Origin: Flavobacteriaceae bacterium
GTDB lineage: Bacteria > Bacteroidota > Bacteroidia > Flavobacteriales > Flavobacteriaceae
DNA length: 35,721 bases
Assembly (NCBI GenBank): GCA_020435965.1
Contig: JAGQYS010000020.1
Span: 1-35,721, forward strand
Direction: 5' to 3'
The notes below the pieces were generated by a model. The model ran no database searches and was not told where the DNA came from. It saw only the letters and a list, made by a program, of their open reading frames with translations. Made by a program: the position numbers and the translations under genes. Within the stretch, counting starts at the first letter, position 1; every line of letters begins with the position of its first letter. Shown piece after piece: positions 15,777 through 25,362 of this stretch.

Positions 15777-17021
15777 ATGGAACAAATCCAATGTTTTTTT
15801 TATCACTTATTTGTAGCTTCAGGAATTTCTGAAACAGCTGCTAAGTATTTGAATATGCTTTGCTTATTTATAATACTAACAGTTATTATTTTTATTACAG
15901 ATTCACTTTCTCGTAGGTTGTTGCGTATTGGCTTTATTAAATTGGCAAAAAAATCGAAAACAAATTTCGATAACCTGTTAATTAGCCACAGGGCACCACG
16001 TAACATCGCACATTTAGTGCCTTTAATTTTAACGATTCAATTATTTCCTATTGTTTTTTATGATTTTCCTCAGTTTGAAAAATATATTATAATCATTCTG
16101 AAAGTTTATGGCATTATTTTAGCAGTTTGGATTATTAGAAGTATTTTAAAAACGTTTGAGTCTTATTTTAAAACCTTGCCTCGACTCAAAGATAAACCTA
16201 TTGACAGTTATATTCAGGTAGTCATGCTTTTTGTTTGGATTATAGCCATTGCCTCATGTTTAGCAGTTGTTATTAACCTTTCGTTTTTAAAGTTCTTTAC
16301 AACACTAGGTGCAGCTTCTGCAATTTTATTATTAATATTTAAAGACACCATTTTAGGTTTTGTTGCAAGCATACAAGTCGCCATTAATGATATTGTTAGG
16401 ATTGGAGACTGGATTACTATGGATAAATATGGGGCTGATGGTGATGTTATTGAAATTAATCTATCTACTGTTCAAATACAGAACTTTGATATGACCATTA
16501 CCAATATTCCGACCTATGCCTTGATATCAGATTCTTTTAAAAACTGGAGAGGTATGCAAGCTTCTGGAGGTAGGCGTATTAAACGTTCTATAATTTTAAA
16601 AGCTAAAAGCATTCATTATTTAACGCCTGAAAAAATTGAAAAGCTAAAAAGCATACAATTAATTTCAGAGTATTTGAATACAAGACAACGAGATATTGAT
16701 AATTTTAACAGCCAGCATAATATTGATAAATCTTTTTTAATTAACGGTAGAAATCTTACCAATTTGGGTGTTTTTAGAAAGTATTTGCAATCTTATATTG
16801 AAAACCATTCAGCCATTAATAAAGAAATGTTCATTATGGTTAGACAATTGGCACCAACTCCTCAAGGACTACCTCTAGAAATTTACTGCTTTAGTAGTGA
16901 TAAGCGATGGGAAAATTATGAGTATATCATGTCTGATATTTTTGACCATGCTTTAGCTGCAGTACCATATTTCGATTTAGAGGTCTATGAGTTGAATGCA
17001 GCAATTCCAGAGTTGGACTAA
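15777..17021 (+). CDS. MscS-family mechanosensitive channel (YbdG-like)
   Basis: A 414-residue inner-membrane channel. Several hydrophobic helices occupy residues 15-190. The pore-lining helix and MscS core is ASAILLLIFKDTILGFVASI, followed by the beta domain IGDWITMDKYGADGDVIEIN and the conserved ITNIPTYALISDSFKNW. The segment GMQASGGRRIKRSI is characteristic of the YbdG/YnaI-like branch, and the length agrees with YbdG (about 415). It likely releases solutes on osmotic downshock. The start codon is 3 bases after the DUF3817 stop. Its stop codon directly abuts the stop of the convergent thioesterase gene. Confidence 0.93.
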   Translation: MEQIQCFFYHLFVASGISETAAKYLNMLCLFIILTVIIFITDSLSRRLLRIGFIKLAKKSKTNFDNLLISHRAPRNIAHLVPLILTIQLFPIVFYDFPQFEKYIIIILKVYGIILAVWIIRSILKTFESYFKTLPRLKDKPIDSYIQVVMLFVWIIAIASCLAVVINLSFLKFFTTLGAASAILLLIFKDTILGFVASIQVAINDIVRIGDWITMDKYGADGDVIEINLSTVQIQNFDMTITNIPTYALISDSFKNWRGMQASGGRRIKRSIILKAKSIHYLTPEKIEKLKSIQLISEYLNTRQRDIDNFNSQHNIDKSFLINGRNLTNLGVFRKYLQSYIENHSAINKEMFIMVRQLAPTPQGLPLEIYCFSSDKRWENYEYIMSDIFDHALAAVPYFDLEVYELNAAIPELD

Positions 17022-17411
17022 TTATTTCTTTAACCTATCTTTTACAAATTCCACTTTTGTTTTGCCATGAGGTGTTGGATTTCCATGTTCATCTAGGTTG
17101 ACCATGATAATATTTTCGACCGTTAATATGGTTTCACGTGTCATTTTGTTTCTGGCTTCACATTTAAGGGTGATGGAGGTTTTTCCAAATTTTGTAACTT
17201 CAATGCCCAACTCAATAATGTCGCCTTGTTTTGCTGAACTCATAAAGTTTATTTCTGAAATATACTTAGTTACAATTCTTGGGTTTTCAAGTTGAATCAC
17301 TGTATATAAAGCCGATTCTTCATCAATCCATTCTAATAAACGTCCTCCAAACAAGGTACCATTAGGATTTAAATCTTGGGGTTTTACCCAATTACGTGTA
17401 TGAAATCTCAT
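17022..17411 (-). CDS. acyl-CoA thioesterase, hotdog fold
   Basis: A 129-residue cytoplasmic enzyme hydrolysing acyl-CoA, of the YciA/BACH-like hotdog family. Hallmarks are NPNGTLFGGRLLEWIDEESA, with the conserved Asn/Gly and Asp of the active-site helix, and INFMSSAKQGDIIELGIEV. One hotdog domain is present, so it should assemble as an oligomer. Its ATG overlaps the last base of the ftcD stop (TAATG), implying coupled translation with ftcD. Its own stop abuts the MscS stop on the other strand. Confidence 0.93.
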   Translation of the reverse strand: MRFHTRNWVKPQDLNPNGTLFGGRLLEWIDEESALYTVIQLENPRIVTKYISEINFMSSAKQGDIIELGIEVTKFGKTSITLKCEARNKMTRETILTVENIIMVNLDEHGNPTPHGKTKVEFVKDRLKK

Positions 17412-19105
17412 TATATTTTTTCGTTTATGTAGGCTATCATTTCATTTTCTGTAGCTATTGTTTTTTCAAATATAGATTTAGCTTTTGCCAATAGCATTTC
17501 AGCAGTCTCTCTATTTTTAATATCCTTAGCATTGATACGAACATTAAAATAAGCGCCATATACAGCGGTTCTGGCACATAAAGCTCCTACACCTGCATCA
17601 GATAATGAATTTTGCAATCCATCTTTAGCCATAGCCATCATAACTTCCATGGAGTTACAAGCCGTTTCCATGACTAATAAGGGCACTTCAGTTGCGTAAA
17701 TAGTGGCTGCTTCAATGGCTTCAGCTCTTACCTTCTTTTCTTCGTCTGATTCTTTAGGCATTCTAAAGCCTTCAATAATTCTATTAAAAGCATTAGTATC
17801 TTCATCTACCAGAGCTAATAATTTGTTTTTGTAGGCTTGTCCTTTTTCAGCCCAAACTGAAAACTCTTCCCAACGATCGTCCCAACCTGGTTTATGAGCA
17901 GATAAATTTGCAACCATAGTACCTAAAGAAACTCCAAGCGTTCCAACATAAGCAGAGATTGAACCACCACCTGGAGCCATAGATTCACTTGCTGTTTCTT
18001 CAGCAAAGGATGACAAATCAAAGTCAATTAACTTCTTTTCTGCTTTATTTTTAAGAACATATTCTATTATTTTTTCTTCTGGTTTAAATGGTTTTAAATC
18101 GTCTAGACCTAAAGATTTCACTGCAATTTTTATTTTCTCAGCTTCCGAAATTCCTAAAGAACGATTTTGCTTCTTTAAAAAATAATCTCCAGCGTCCAAC
18201 ATGGCTTTTAGAGGTATCAATCCGATAAGCTCTGAACCAGTAACACGCAAACCACGTTCATCTGCAGCTTTGCAGGTTTCATCAAAAGCTACATGCATCG
18301 AGGTGACACTGATATTGGTAAGGTTATAGGATATTTGGGCAATACCATATTCTTCAATAAACCAACCAATGCCTTTTACTGCTTTCAGTTTTCCAGGAAT
18401 TCTAACAGGTTCACCTTTATCGTCCAACACTTTTTTCCCAGTAATTGGATCGCCTTCGCGTTTTACACGACCTGCTTCTCTAATATCAAAAGCTATGGCA
18501 TTGGCACGTCGTGTGGATGTGGTGTTTAGATTCACATTATAAGCGACTAAAAAGTCTCTTGCCGAAATTGCCGTTGCTCCAGTTAGTGCCACTTTTTTGT
18601 TGAACTCTGCTGGCCCAAAATCGGGTTTCCAATTTGGGTCTGATAGTTTTTTTGCTAGGCCTTCATATTCACCAGCTCTACAATTGGCCAAATTAACACG
18701 CTTTGGCTCTTGTGCAGCCTTTTCATACAAATACACTGGAATGCCAAGCTCCTCTCCTACACGTTTTCCAAGCTTATGAGCATATTTTGCTGTTTCTTCT
18801 AAAGTAATCCCTGAAATAGGCACTAAAGGACAGACATCTGTAGCTCCAAAACGAGGATGCTCACCATGATGCTTGCTCATATCAATGAGTTCGGAAGCCT
18901 TTTTTATCAAAACAAAAGCCGCTTCAATAACTTGTTCTGGTTCGCCAACAAAGGTAATTACTGTTCGGTTGGTTGCTGCTCCTGGGTCTATGTCTAGAAG
19001 TTTTACACCTTCAAAAGTTTCAACACTCTTAGCAATGGTATGTATTTTATCTAAATCGCGTCCTTCACTAATATTTGGTACGCATTCAATAAGTTGTTTT
19101 TGCAT
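17411..19105 (-). CDS. ftcD: bifunctional glutamate formimidoyltransferase / formiminotetrahydrofolate cyclodeaminase
   Basis: A 564-residue two-domain enzyme of histidine degradation and one-carbon metabolism. It moves the formimino group from formiminoglutamate to tetrahydrofolate, then releases ammonia to give methenyl-THF. The N-terminal transferase half begins ECVPNISEGRD and contains SKHHGEHPRFGATDVCPLVP (His79, His80, His83). The C-terminal cyclodeaminase half begins near residue 365 and contains SMAPGGGSISAYVGTLG. The length is similar to animal FTCD (541). No hutH, hutU or hutI is nearby in this window. It is coupled to the downstream thioesterase by a one-base overlap. Confidence 0.95.
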   Translation of the reverse strand: MQKQLIECVPNISEGRDLDKIHTIAKSVETFEGVKLLDIDPGAATNRTVITFVGEPEQVIEAAFVLIKKASELIDMSKHHGEHPRFGATDVCPLVPISGITLEETAKYAHKLGKRVGEELGIPVYLYEKAAQEPKRVNLANCRAGEYEGLAKKLSDPNWKPDFGPAEFNKKVALTGATAISARDFLVAYNVNLNTTSTRRANAIAFDIREAGRVKREGDPITGKKVLDDKGEPVRIPGKLKAVKGIGWFIEEYGIAQISYNLTNISVTSMHVAFDETCKAADERGLRVTGSELIGLIPLKAMLDAGDYFLKKQNRSLGISEAEKIKIAVKSLGLDDLKPFKPEEKIIEYVLKNKAEKKLIDFDLSSFAEETASESMAPGGGSISAYVGTLGVSLGTMVANLSAHKPGWDDRWEEFSVWAEKGQAYKNKLLALVDEDTNAFNRIIEGFRMPKESDEEKKVRAEAIEAATIYATEVPLLVMETACNSMEVMMAMAKDGLQNSLSDAGVGALCARTAVYGAYFNVRINAKDIKNRETAEMLLAKAKSIFEKTIATENEMIAYINEKI

Positions 19106-19181
19106 TTTTTGAAGAATAATAAATTTGAATTCAAAGATAAGAATTCAGCTAGGATACTATAATTTTAAAAGTAGAAATATA

Positions 19182-20075
19182 TTAAAATAAAGTATCTGTT
19201 TCTGTTCCCATTTTTGGTATTATGAGATTTGTACCTAAAACTTGGTTTGCATTCTTAATAAAGTGCGCAGAAAGTAATGGTGAAGCTTTTTCAATATTTT
19301 GATGAACAAAAAAGTCCACCTCACCTATACCTTGTTCTTTCCATATAGCCAAGCGTTCAACCCAATCATTCAATCGGTTGTAATCACTTTGATGGTTTGC
19401 GCCAACATAGCGTATAAAAGCATTATTATTGGTTAAACGCATGTGCATTAAGTCACGTCTTCCAGCAGTATCCACAATAACATTAGTAATGTTATTAGCT
19501 TCTAGAAGTTGGTATAAATCTTCAGCAACAGCTTTGTCGTTATACCAATCAGTATGCCTAAACTCAATGGCTAACGGAATTTCTTTTGGCCAACTCTCAA
19601 CAAAATTAATAACTCGGTCAAAATCTTTTGGTGCAAAATTATTGTGCATTTGTAAAAAGATGGTTCCTAATTTTTCTTTTAGGTTTGAAGCACTGTATAA
19701 ATAATTATCAACTACAGGTTTTATATCGTCAGTCAATCGTTTCCAATGACTGATTTCTTGATTCAATTTTGGGAAAAACTTAAATCCTTTAGGTGTTTTA
19801 TCATACCATTTAATAAATGTGTCTGGAGGGAAAATTCTATAAAACGTTGCATTTAACTCTATGGAATTGAACTGTGTTGAGTAATACTCCAACTCATCTT
19901 TTGTGCCTCTTGGATAAAACCCTTTCAAATCGGCTTTGTTCCACTTGGCACAGCCTACAAATAATTTAAAATCTGAGCTTCCTTTAAACTTATTCAATAC
20001 CCTTTTGGTATCAGGATGATCAGGTGGTAAAGTGAAGTCTATATTTTCAGGGTTATCAACGTTTCCAAACTTCAT
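19182..20075 (-). CDS. DUF72 domain-containing protein
   Basis: A 297-residue cytoplasmic protein of the DUF72 (YecE-like) family, which has a TIM-barrel-like fold and no firmly established reaction. Recognisable segments are FVGCAKWNKADLKGFYPRG, YYSTQFNSIELNATFYRIF, GFKFFPKLNQEISHW, and LAIEFRHTDWY followed later by HMRLTNNNAFIRYVG. The length fits the family. It lies 76 bases upstream of ftcD on the same strand and may be co-transcribed with it. Confidence 0.92.
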   Translation of the reverse strand: MKFGNVDNPENIDFTLPPDHPDTKRVLNKFKGSSDFKLFVGCAKWNKADLKGFYPRGTKDELEYYSTQFNSIELNATFYRIFPPDTFIKWYDKTPKGFKFFPKLNQEISHWKRLTDDIKPVVDNYLYSASNLKEKLGTIFLQMHNNFAPKDFDRVINFVESWPKEIPLAIEFRHTDWYNDKAVAEDLYQLLEANNITNVIVDTAGRRDLMHMRLTNNNAFIRYVGANHQSDYNRLNDWVERLAIWKEQGIGEVDFFVHQNIEKASPLLSAHFIKNANQVLGTNLIIPKMGTETDTLF

Positions 20076-20225
20076 AATAGTATGTTTTTTTCAAAGATAA
20101 CAACAAACTGTAATAATCAAATTCCATAGATTCCATTATTCAAAAAAAAGTATGACTAATAGTGTAACAATTTTGTATTTTGCAATACTTATACAAAAAC
20201 AAAACTTACATTACGAAAAAACATT

Positions 20226-21014
20226 ATGAAAACTTTTAAATTATTATTGGTAGCGTTTGCATTTACTGCATTCGCACAAGTAAATGCACAAACTGCTGAA
20301 GAAATTGTTGCTAATTACTTTGAAAATACTGGAGGCATTGACAATTGGAAAAAAATTAAAGGCATTAAATTTGTTGCTAGTGTTAACCAAATGGGAATGG
20401 AAATTCCTATTGAAATGGTACAGTTAACAGATGGTAGAATGGCAACTACAATTACGTTTCAAGGAAAAGAAATCAAACAAGGTGTTTTTGATGGAGAAAC
20501 TTTATGGAACACCAATTTTATGAGTATGAAAGCCGAAAAAAGCGATCCAGAGCAAACAGCTATGGTAAAGCAAGCTGGTGTTGAATTTCCTGATCCTTTC
20601 CTTAATTATAAGGAAAATGGATTTACCATTGAATTAGATGGGGAAGAGACTATTGATGGAACGGAAACTTTTAAAATTAAATTGACCAAAAAACCTATTA
20701 TGGTTGATGGTAAAGAAGAAGAAAACATTGTTTATTATTTCTTTGACAAAGATAATTTTGTACCAATCGTTTCTAGAGCGATTGTACCTTCAGGACCAGC
20801 AAAAGGTCAAATGAGTGAAAGTAAATTTAGTGATTATCAAGAAGTTGAAGGTGCTGGTATATACTTCCCTTTTTCTCAAACTATGGGAGCAGCTATGGCT
20901 CCAGGTGCTGAAGCTCCTGCAATTACTTTCAAATCGGTTGAAGTTAATCCAACTGTAGATGATAGTATTTTTGCTTTTCCAAAAGAAGATGCAACTCCTA
21001 CAACAAAAAATTAA
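20226..21014 (+). CDS. secreted LolA-like lipoprotein-sorting-type protein
   Basis: A 262-residue exported protein with signal peptide MKTFKLLLVAFAFTAFAQVN and cleavage after NAQ. The mature part begins with the short helix TAEEIVANYFENTGGIDNWKKIKGIKF, typical of Bacteroidota proteins annotated as outer membrane lipoprotein-sorting proteins. It continues as an antiparallel beta half-barrel, including MAPGAEAPAITFKSVEVNPTVDDSIFAFP, the family's usual C-terminal strand. True LolA function is not proven. A terminator follows, then 24 bases to the second BNR gene. Confidence 0.75.
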   Translation: MKTFKLLLVAFAFTAFAQVNAQTAEEIVANYFENTGGIDNWKKIKGIKFVASVNQMGMEIPIEMVQLTDGRMATTITFQGKEIKQGVFDGETLWNTNFMSMKAEKSDPEQTAMVKQAGVEFPDPFLNYKENGFTIELDGEETIDGTETFKIKLTKKPIMVDGKEEENIVYYFFDKDNFVPIVSRAIVPSGPAKGQMSESKFSDYQEVEGAGIYFPFSQTMGAAMAPGAEAPAITFKSVEVNPTVDDSIFAFPKEDATPTTKN

Positions 21015-21023
21015 ATTTTAAAA

Positions 21024-21057
21024 AAATCCTTAGCCTTTAAACGCTGAGGATTTTTTT
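21024..21057 (+). terminator. rho-independent terminator
   Basis: Stem AAATCCTTAGC and GCTGAGGATTT (one wobble pair), eight-base loop, then seven T. It stands between the LolA-like gene and the second BNR gene, so expression of the latter depends on read-through or on a promoter inside this short gap. Confidence 0.85.
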
Positions 21058-21081
21058 ATTAACAACTAACCTTTTTAATAA

Positions 21082-24000
21082 ATGAAAAACAAAATATTTA
21101 TAGCTTTAGCAGCTATAGGCTTACTGTCTGTACAATCCTATGCTCAAGATTCTGGTATTGACCCAAAAGATTTATTTGGAGACATTAGAGCAAGGCACAT
21201 TGGACCTGCTGTAATGAGTGGTCGTATCAATGACTTGGAATCGCATCCAACCAATCCTCGAATTATATACGCAGGCTCTGCTGGTGGTGGTGTATGGAAA
21301 TCAAATGATTCCGGTGCAACATTCAACCCTATTTTTGATGAATATTGCCAATCTATTGGTGCTATAGAATTAGATCCAAATGATCCAGACAATGTGGTTT
21401 ATGTAGGAACTGGAGAAACTTGGACTCGAAACAGTGTCTCTTATGGAGATGGTTTATATAAATCTACTGATGGAGGAACTACTTGGAAAAAGCTAGGTTT
21501 TGATAAATCTGAACGTATAGCCAACATTATTGTGAACCCTAAAAACTCAAACGAAGTTTATGTAGCTGTTTTAGGTGCTTTATGGTCTGATAGTGATGAG
21601 CGTGGTGTTTATAAATCATTAGACGCTGGAGAAACTTGGGAAAAAATCCTTTATGTAAATGAAAAAACTGGAGCAGCAGACATGACGATGGATCCAAATA
21701 ATCCAAACATTTTATATGCTTCAATGTGGGAATTTAGAAGAACCGCTTGGTCTTTTGAATCAGGTGGTGACAATAGTGCTTTATATAAGTCAACAGACGC
21801 AGGAAAAACCTGGAATAAAATTCACAATGGATTTCCTGAAGGTCAATTAGGTCGTTTAGCAATTGCTGTGGCACCTTCTAATTCTAACATACTTTACACT
21901 GTTATTGAAGCAGAGCAGCCAGAACGTAAAGGTCTCTATAAAAGTGAAGACGCAGGACAAAGCTGGAAGCAATTAAATAACGATTTCGGAATTACAGTTA
22001 GACCATTTTATTTTTCAAGAATTACTGTAGATCCTAAAAATCCAGATGTGATTTTGAAAGGAGGTCTTACAGGTTCTATTTCTCGTGATGGTGGAAAAAC
22101 ATTCAGAAATTTAGGAAATATGCATAGCGATATTCATGATATCGTTTTTGATATCAATAATTCTGATGTTATTTATTCTGGAACTGATGGTGGTGTTTAT
22201 CGTTCTTGGAATGGTGGTACAACTTTTGAAATTGTTGAAAATCTACCACTTTCTCAATTTTATCAAATTAGTGTTGATGATGCCGAACCATACAACATCT
22301 ATGGTGGCTTACAAGACAATGGGTCTTGGTATGGACCTTCTTCATCAAGTGGAGGAATTAACGCTGGTGACTGGAACTCTATTGGTGGTGGCGATGGATT
22401 TAGAGTTTTAAAACATCCAACCAAAAATATCATTTATTCTGAAATGCAAGGCGCAGAAAATGTTTGGCGCTATGATGTAGATAAAAAATTGGTTAAAACC
22501 ATTCAGCCACTAGCTCAAGAAGGTCACGCTGAGTTACGCTTTAATTGGAATGCTCCTATGGCAGTAAGTGCTCATAAACCAGATCGCTTTTATATGGGAA
22601 GTCAATTTCTTCACAAATCTGAAGATATGGGAGACACATGGGAAATTATTTCTCCAGACTTAACCACCAACGACCCAACGAAACAAAACCAAGCAGATTC
22701 TGGAGGTTTATCTATGGACAATTCTGGTGCTGAAAATCACACAACAATTTTTACGATTGCAGAATCTCCTTTAGATGAGAATATTATTTGGGTAGGAACT
22801 GATGATGGCAATGTTCAAGTCACTAAAGATGGTGGTAAAACTTGGACTAATACTGTTGGTAATATTCTAGGTTTACCAAAAAACACTTGGACTTATCATA
22901 TTGAAGCTAGTGTGCATGGAAAAGGCACTGCTTATGCTGTTTTTGATGGACATACAAGTGGTGACATGAATCCTTATGTTTACAAAACAACAGATTTTGG
23001 ACAAACTTGGACCAATATTTTAACAGATGATATTGTTGGTACATCAAGAAATATCCAAGAAGATTATGAAAATGAAAATCTATTGTTTTTAGGCACAGAA
23101 TTTGGCTTATACATCACGCTTGATGGCGGAAAAAATTGGGGCAAATTCACGAAAAACATGCCTTCTGTTGCAGTACATTTTATTGATTTGCAAAAACGAA
23201 CAAACGATTTAGTTCTTGGAACTCATGGTCGTGGCATTATTATTCTTGAAGACATTTCTCCATTAAGAGAGATTACACCAGAAGCACTAAGTGCAGATGT
23301 TCATTTCTTTAAAACAAAACCTATGATGCTTTCTGATGAAAGTGGATTTGCAGGAAGTTTTGGAGCTGAAACACAATTTGTTGGATCAAATGCCAACACA
23401 TCACCTCAAATAAAATACTTACTTCCTAAGCGTCATACCTTTGGTAAAATGATTTTGGAAATACAAGATATGGAAGGCAATGTACTTACAACGCTTACTC
23501 CAGGAAAATCAAAAGGTATAAATATTGTGAGTTGGGCAGGAACCATAAAACAACCACGAATCGCAGAAGGCAAAACTTTGGCTTTTGGAGGCTTTACTGC
23601 GCCAAGAGTACCTGCTGGAACTTACAAAGCAGTTTTAACTAAAGGCAAAGACACTTTTGAGCAAACCTTTGAAATTGTTAATGATGATAGAGCTGGCTTA
23701 TCTGAGGCAGATAGAAAGTTCAAGCATGAAGTAACCATGAAAATGTACAACATGACTGAAGAGTTGGCTTACATTGTGTATCAAATTGATGCCATGATTG
23801 AATCGCCTAACACGAAATCTAAAGTTAAAGAAGAGCTTAATGAGTTAAAGAAAACCCTTGTGATTACAACTGGTGATAATTATGTTGGAAGTGCTAAGCC
23901 AGAGCTAAGAGAGAAGTTAGCTAACCTTTTTAGTAAGATTGTTGGTAGTTATGATAAGCCTTCGAACAATGAATTAGCTAATTTAAAAACAATTGAAGAT

Positions 24001-24090
24001 CGTTTTAACGCTTCAAAAGCAACATTTGAAAAACTAAAGAAGAAAGTAAAAGATGTTGAATTAAAATCATTTGACAGTTTTAAAGATTAA
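21082..24090 (+). CDS. secreted BNR-repeat / sortilin (VPS10)-like beta-propeller protein, paralogue
   Basis: A 1002-residue exported protein (signal peptide ends SYAQ) with the same plan as 5532-8552. About eleven Asp-box motifs (STDGGTTW, SLDAGETW, SEDMGDTW, TKDGGKTW, TTDFGQTW and others) run from residue 70 to 690, then a beta-rich part and a charged helical tail. Parallel segments at matching places (RHIGPAVMSGRI versus RTVGPERGGRV; SAGGGVWKS versus GASGGGVWKS) show the two proteins are paralogues. The function is unknown; the label glycosyl hydrolase in databases rests on the BNR repeats. A good terminator follows. Confidence 0.85.
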   Translation: MKNKIFIALAAIGLLSVQSYAQDSGIDPKDLFGDIRARHIGPAVMSGRINDLESHPTNPRIIYAGSAGGGVWKSNDSGATFNPIFDEYCQSIGAIELDPNDPDNVVYVGTGETWTRNSVSYGDGLYKSTDGGTTWKKLGFDKSERIANIIVNPKNSNEVYVAVLGALWSDSDERGVYKSLDAGETWEKILYVNEKTGAADMTMDPNNPNILYASMWEFRRTAWSFESGGDNSALYKSTDAGKTWNKIHNGFPEGQLGRLAIAVAPSNSNILYTVIEAEQPERKGLYKSEDAGQSWKQLNNDFGITVRPFYFSRITVDPKNPDVILKGGLTGSISRDGGKTFRNLGNMHSDIHDIVFDINNSDVIYSGTDGGVYRSWNGGTTFEIVENLPLSQFYQISVDDAEPYNIYGGLQDNGSWYGPSSSSGGINAGDWNSIGGGDGFRVLKHPTKNIIYSEMQGAENVWRYDVDKKLVKTIQPLAQEGHAELRFNWNAPMAVSAHKPDRFYMGSQFLHKSEDMGDTWEIISPDLTTNDPTKQNQADSGGLSMDNSGAENHTTIFTIAESPLDENIIWVGTDDGNVQVTKDGGKTWTNTVGNILGLPKNTWTYHIEASVHGKGTAYAVFDGHTSGDMNPYVYKTTDFGQTWTNILTDDIVGTSRNIQEDYENENLLFLGTEFGLYITLDGGKNWGKFTKNMPSVAVHFIDLQKRTNDLVLGTHGRGIIILEDISPLREITPEALSADVHFFKTKPMMLSDESGFAGSFGAETQFVGSNANTSPQIKYLLPKRHTFGKMILEIQDMEGNVLTTLTPGKSKGINIVSWAGTIKQPRIAEGKTLAFGGFTAPRVPAGTYKAVLTKGKDTFEQTFEIVNDDRAGLSEADRKFKHEVTMKMYNMTEELAYIVYQIDAMIESPNTKSKVKEELNELKKTLVITTGDNYVGSAKPELREKLANLFSKIVGSYDKPSNNELANLKTIEDRFNASKATFEKLKKKVKDVELKSFDSFKD

Positions 24091-24114
24091 TACATCATTC
24101 ATAACCAACCAATT

Positions 24115-24145
24115 AAAGCCGATTTGTAATGAATCGGCTTTTTTT
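24115..24145 (+). terminator. rho-independent terminator
   Basis: Perfect stem AAAGCCGATT and AATCGGCTTT, seven-base loop, T-run to 24145, 24 bases after the second BNR gene. Confidence 0.92.
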
Positions 24146-24231
24146 ATGTTAATAACATCGTTAACAACACAAAGAGATATCTATTTAAAATGCTTTATGG
24201 TTTCTTTATTTTTATTCAAAATCTTTGCCTT

Positions 24232-24648
24232 ATGATTGATAGAGACCTTGACCTCAAACGCATTCGTCCTGATTATATGACTACAACAATCAACGATGGA
24301 ATGTCTACCGAAGAGCGTTTTCAAAACCTAGTTTTACGTCCAATTATCAAGCTTCAAAATGATTTTTTTGTTGAAGTTTTTAAGAATTATGCGTCAAAGC
24401 ACAAGAATGTTTTTTACGACTTATCTACCGAAAAACAGATTGACTACATTAACAATTCCATTCACAAGGATATGAAGTTTAGAAATAGCCTTAAAGGGAT
24501 GGTTATTGGTCTGTTTACAGTTGATGAGTACTTGGTATATATGCAGAATTCTTCAGCCTTAAATAAGCGTATGATGAATATCGTAAAGGAACGTTTGATT
24601 GACAATATTCAAGTGATTATTGCTCCAAAAACTCTAGCAGCTGTTTAA
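24232..24648 (+). CDS. conserved Bacteroidota protein (often annotated glyoxalase)
   Basis: A 138-residue cytoplasmic protein. It matches a small conserved Flavobacteriaceae family with the pattern FQNLVLRPIIKLQNDFFVEVF, then KHKNVFYDLSTEKQIDYI, then FRNSLKGMVIGLFTVDEY, then NSSALNKRMMNIVKERL. Databases often call it glyoxalase, but I see none of the metal-ligand pattern of that fold, so the name is doubtful. The start at ATG 24232 (MIDRDLDLKRIRP) fits the family; the earlier ATG at 24190 would add a hydrophobic stretch unlike it. It ends two bases from the convergent DUF2461 gene. Confidence 0.75.
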   Translation: MIDRDLDLKRIRPDYMTTTINDGMSTEERFQNLVLRPIIKLQNDFFVEVFKNYASKHKNVFYDLSTEKQIDYINNSIHKDMKFRNSLKGMVIGLFTVDEYLVYMQNSSALNKRMMNIVKERLIDNIQVIIAPKTLAAV

Positions 24649-24650
24649 GT

Positions 24651-25328
24651 TTAGATTAGTGACTCTCCATTAAGATTGGTAGTCAATACATCGCTCATGT
24701 AATTGAAGAATGGTCGTATGGCTTTAAAGGAGTCATCTACAACATTCAAAAAATCTTTTGAAGTTATTTCCTTGTCTGTAAATTTTCTGGTGAATATGTA
24801 CATTTTCTTTTTTATAAGATCAATGTTTTCATGTTGTTTATCAAAACCTTTAGGTGCTGTTTTTACTTCGTCACCAACCAATTCGCCCCAAATAGACTTG
24901 AATTTTTTATCACTCATTATTTTTCGCATCTCTGAAGCATCCATTTCAAATTCCTTTCTAATGCGCAGTAAATCATCTTTATGAGGTTCCCAAAAACCAG
25001 TGGCTATAAAACTTTCGTTATTTGGTTGGATATGCAAATAATAACCTCCTCTTAGTTCTGGCTTTTTTCTATGAAAACTACCACCAAAATGTGTTTTATA
25101 AGGTGTTTTGTCTTTTGAAAATCGAACATCACGATAAATTCTAAATAGCTTTAGTTTATCTATCTCGTCATGTTTATTGAGATTATTATAAATCTCATTA
25201 TAAACTTTTTTTACTTCTGCTTCTATTTTTTTAAACTCGGTTTTATGCTCATTAAACCATTCTCTATTGTTATTTTTTTCTAGCTTTTTAAAAAAATCAA
25301 AAGCACTATATGGAACTGTACTATTCAT
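24651..25328 (-). CDS. DUF2461 domain-containing protein
   Basis: A 225-residue cytoplasmic protein of the DUF2461 family. Characteristic pieces are FFKKLEKNNNREWFNEHK at the N-terminus, IYRDVRFSKDKTPYKTHFGG, and GGYYLHIQPNNESFIATGFW. ATG 25328 is preferred over the GTG directly before it at 25331. Function is unestablished for the family. It is separated by 34 bases from the upstream TruA-like gene on the same strand and is probably in the same transcript. Confidence 0.92.
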   Translation of the reverse strand: MNSTVPYSAFDFFKKLEKNNNREWFNEHKTEFKKIEAEVKKVYNEIYNNLNKHDEIDKLKLFRIYRDVRFSKDKTPYKTHFGGSFHRKKPELRGGYYLHIQPNNESFIATGFWEPHKDDLLRIRKEFEMDASEMRKIMSDKKFKSIWGELVGDEVKTAPKGFDKQHENIDLIKKKMYIFTRKFTDKEITSKDFLNVVDDSFKAIRPFFNYMSDVLTTNLNGESLI

Positions 25329-25362
25329 CACATTTATTTTGCTTCAAAATACGAAAAGTAAT

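Noticed and set aside
17411..19105. ftcD as part of a histidine-utilisation cluster linked to the his operon
   Set aside because: No hut genes are present, and the two loci are 8 kb apart with unrelated genes between them; the proximity appears coincidental.
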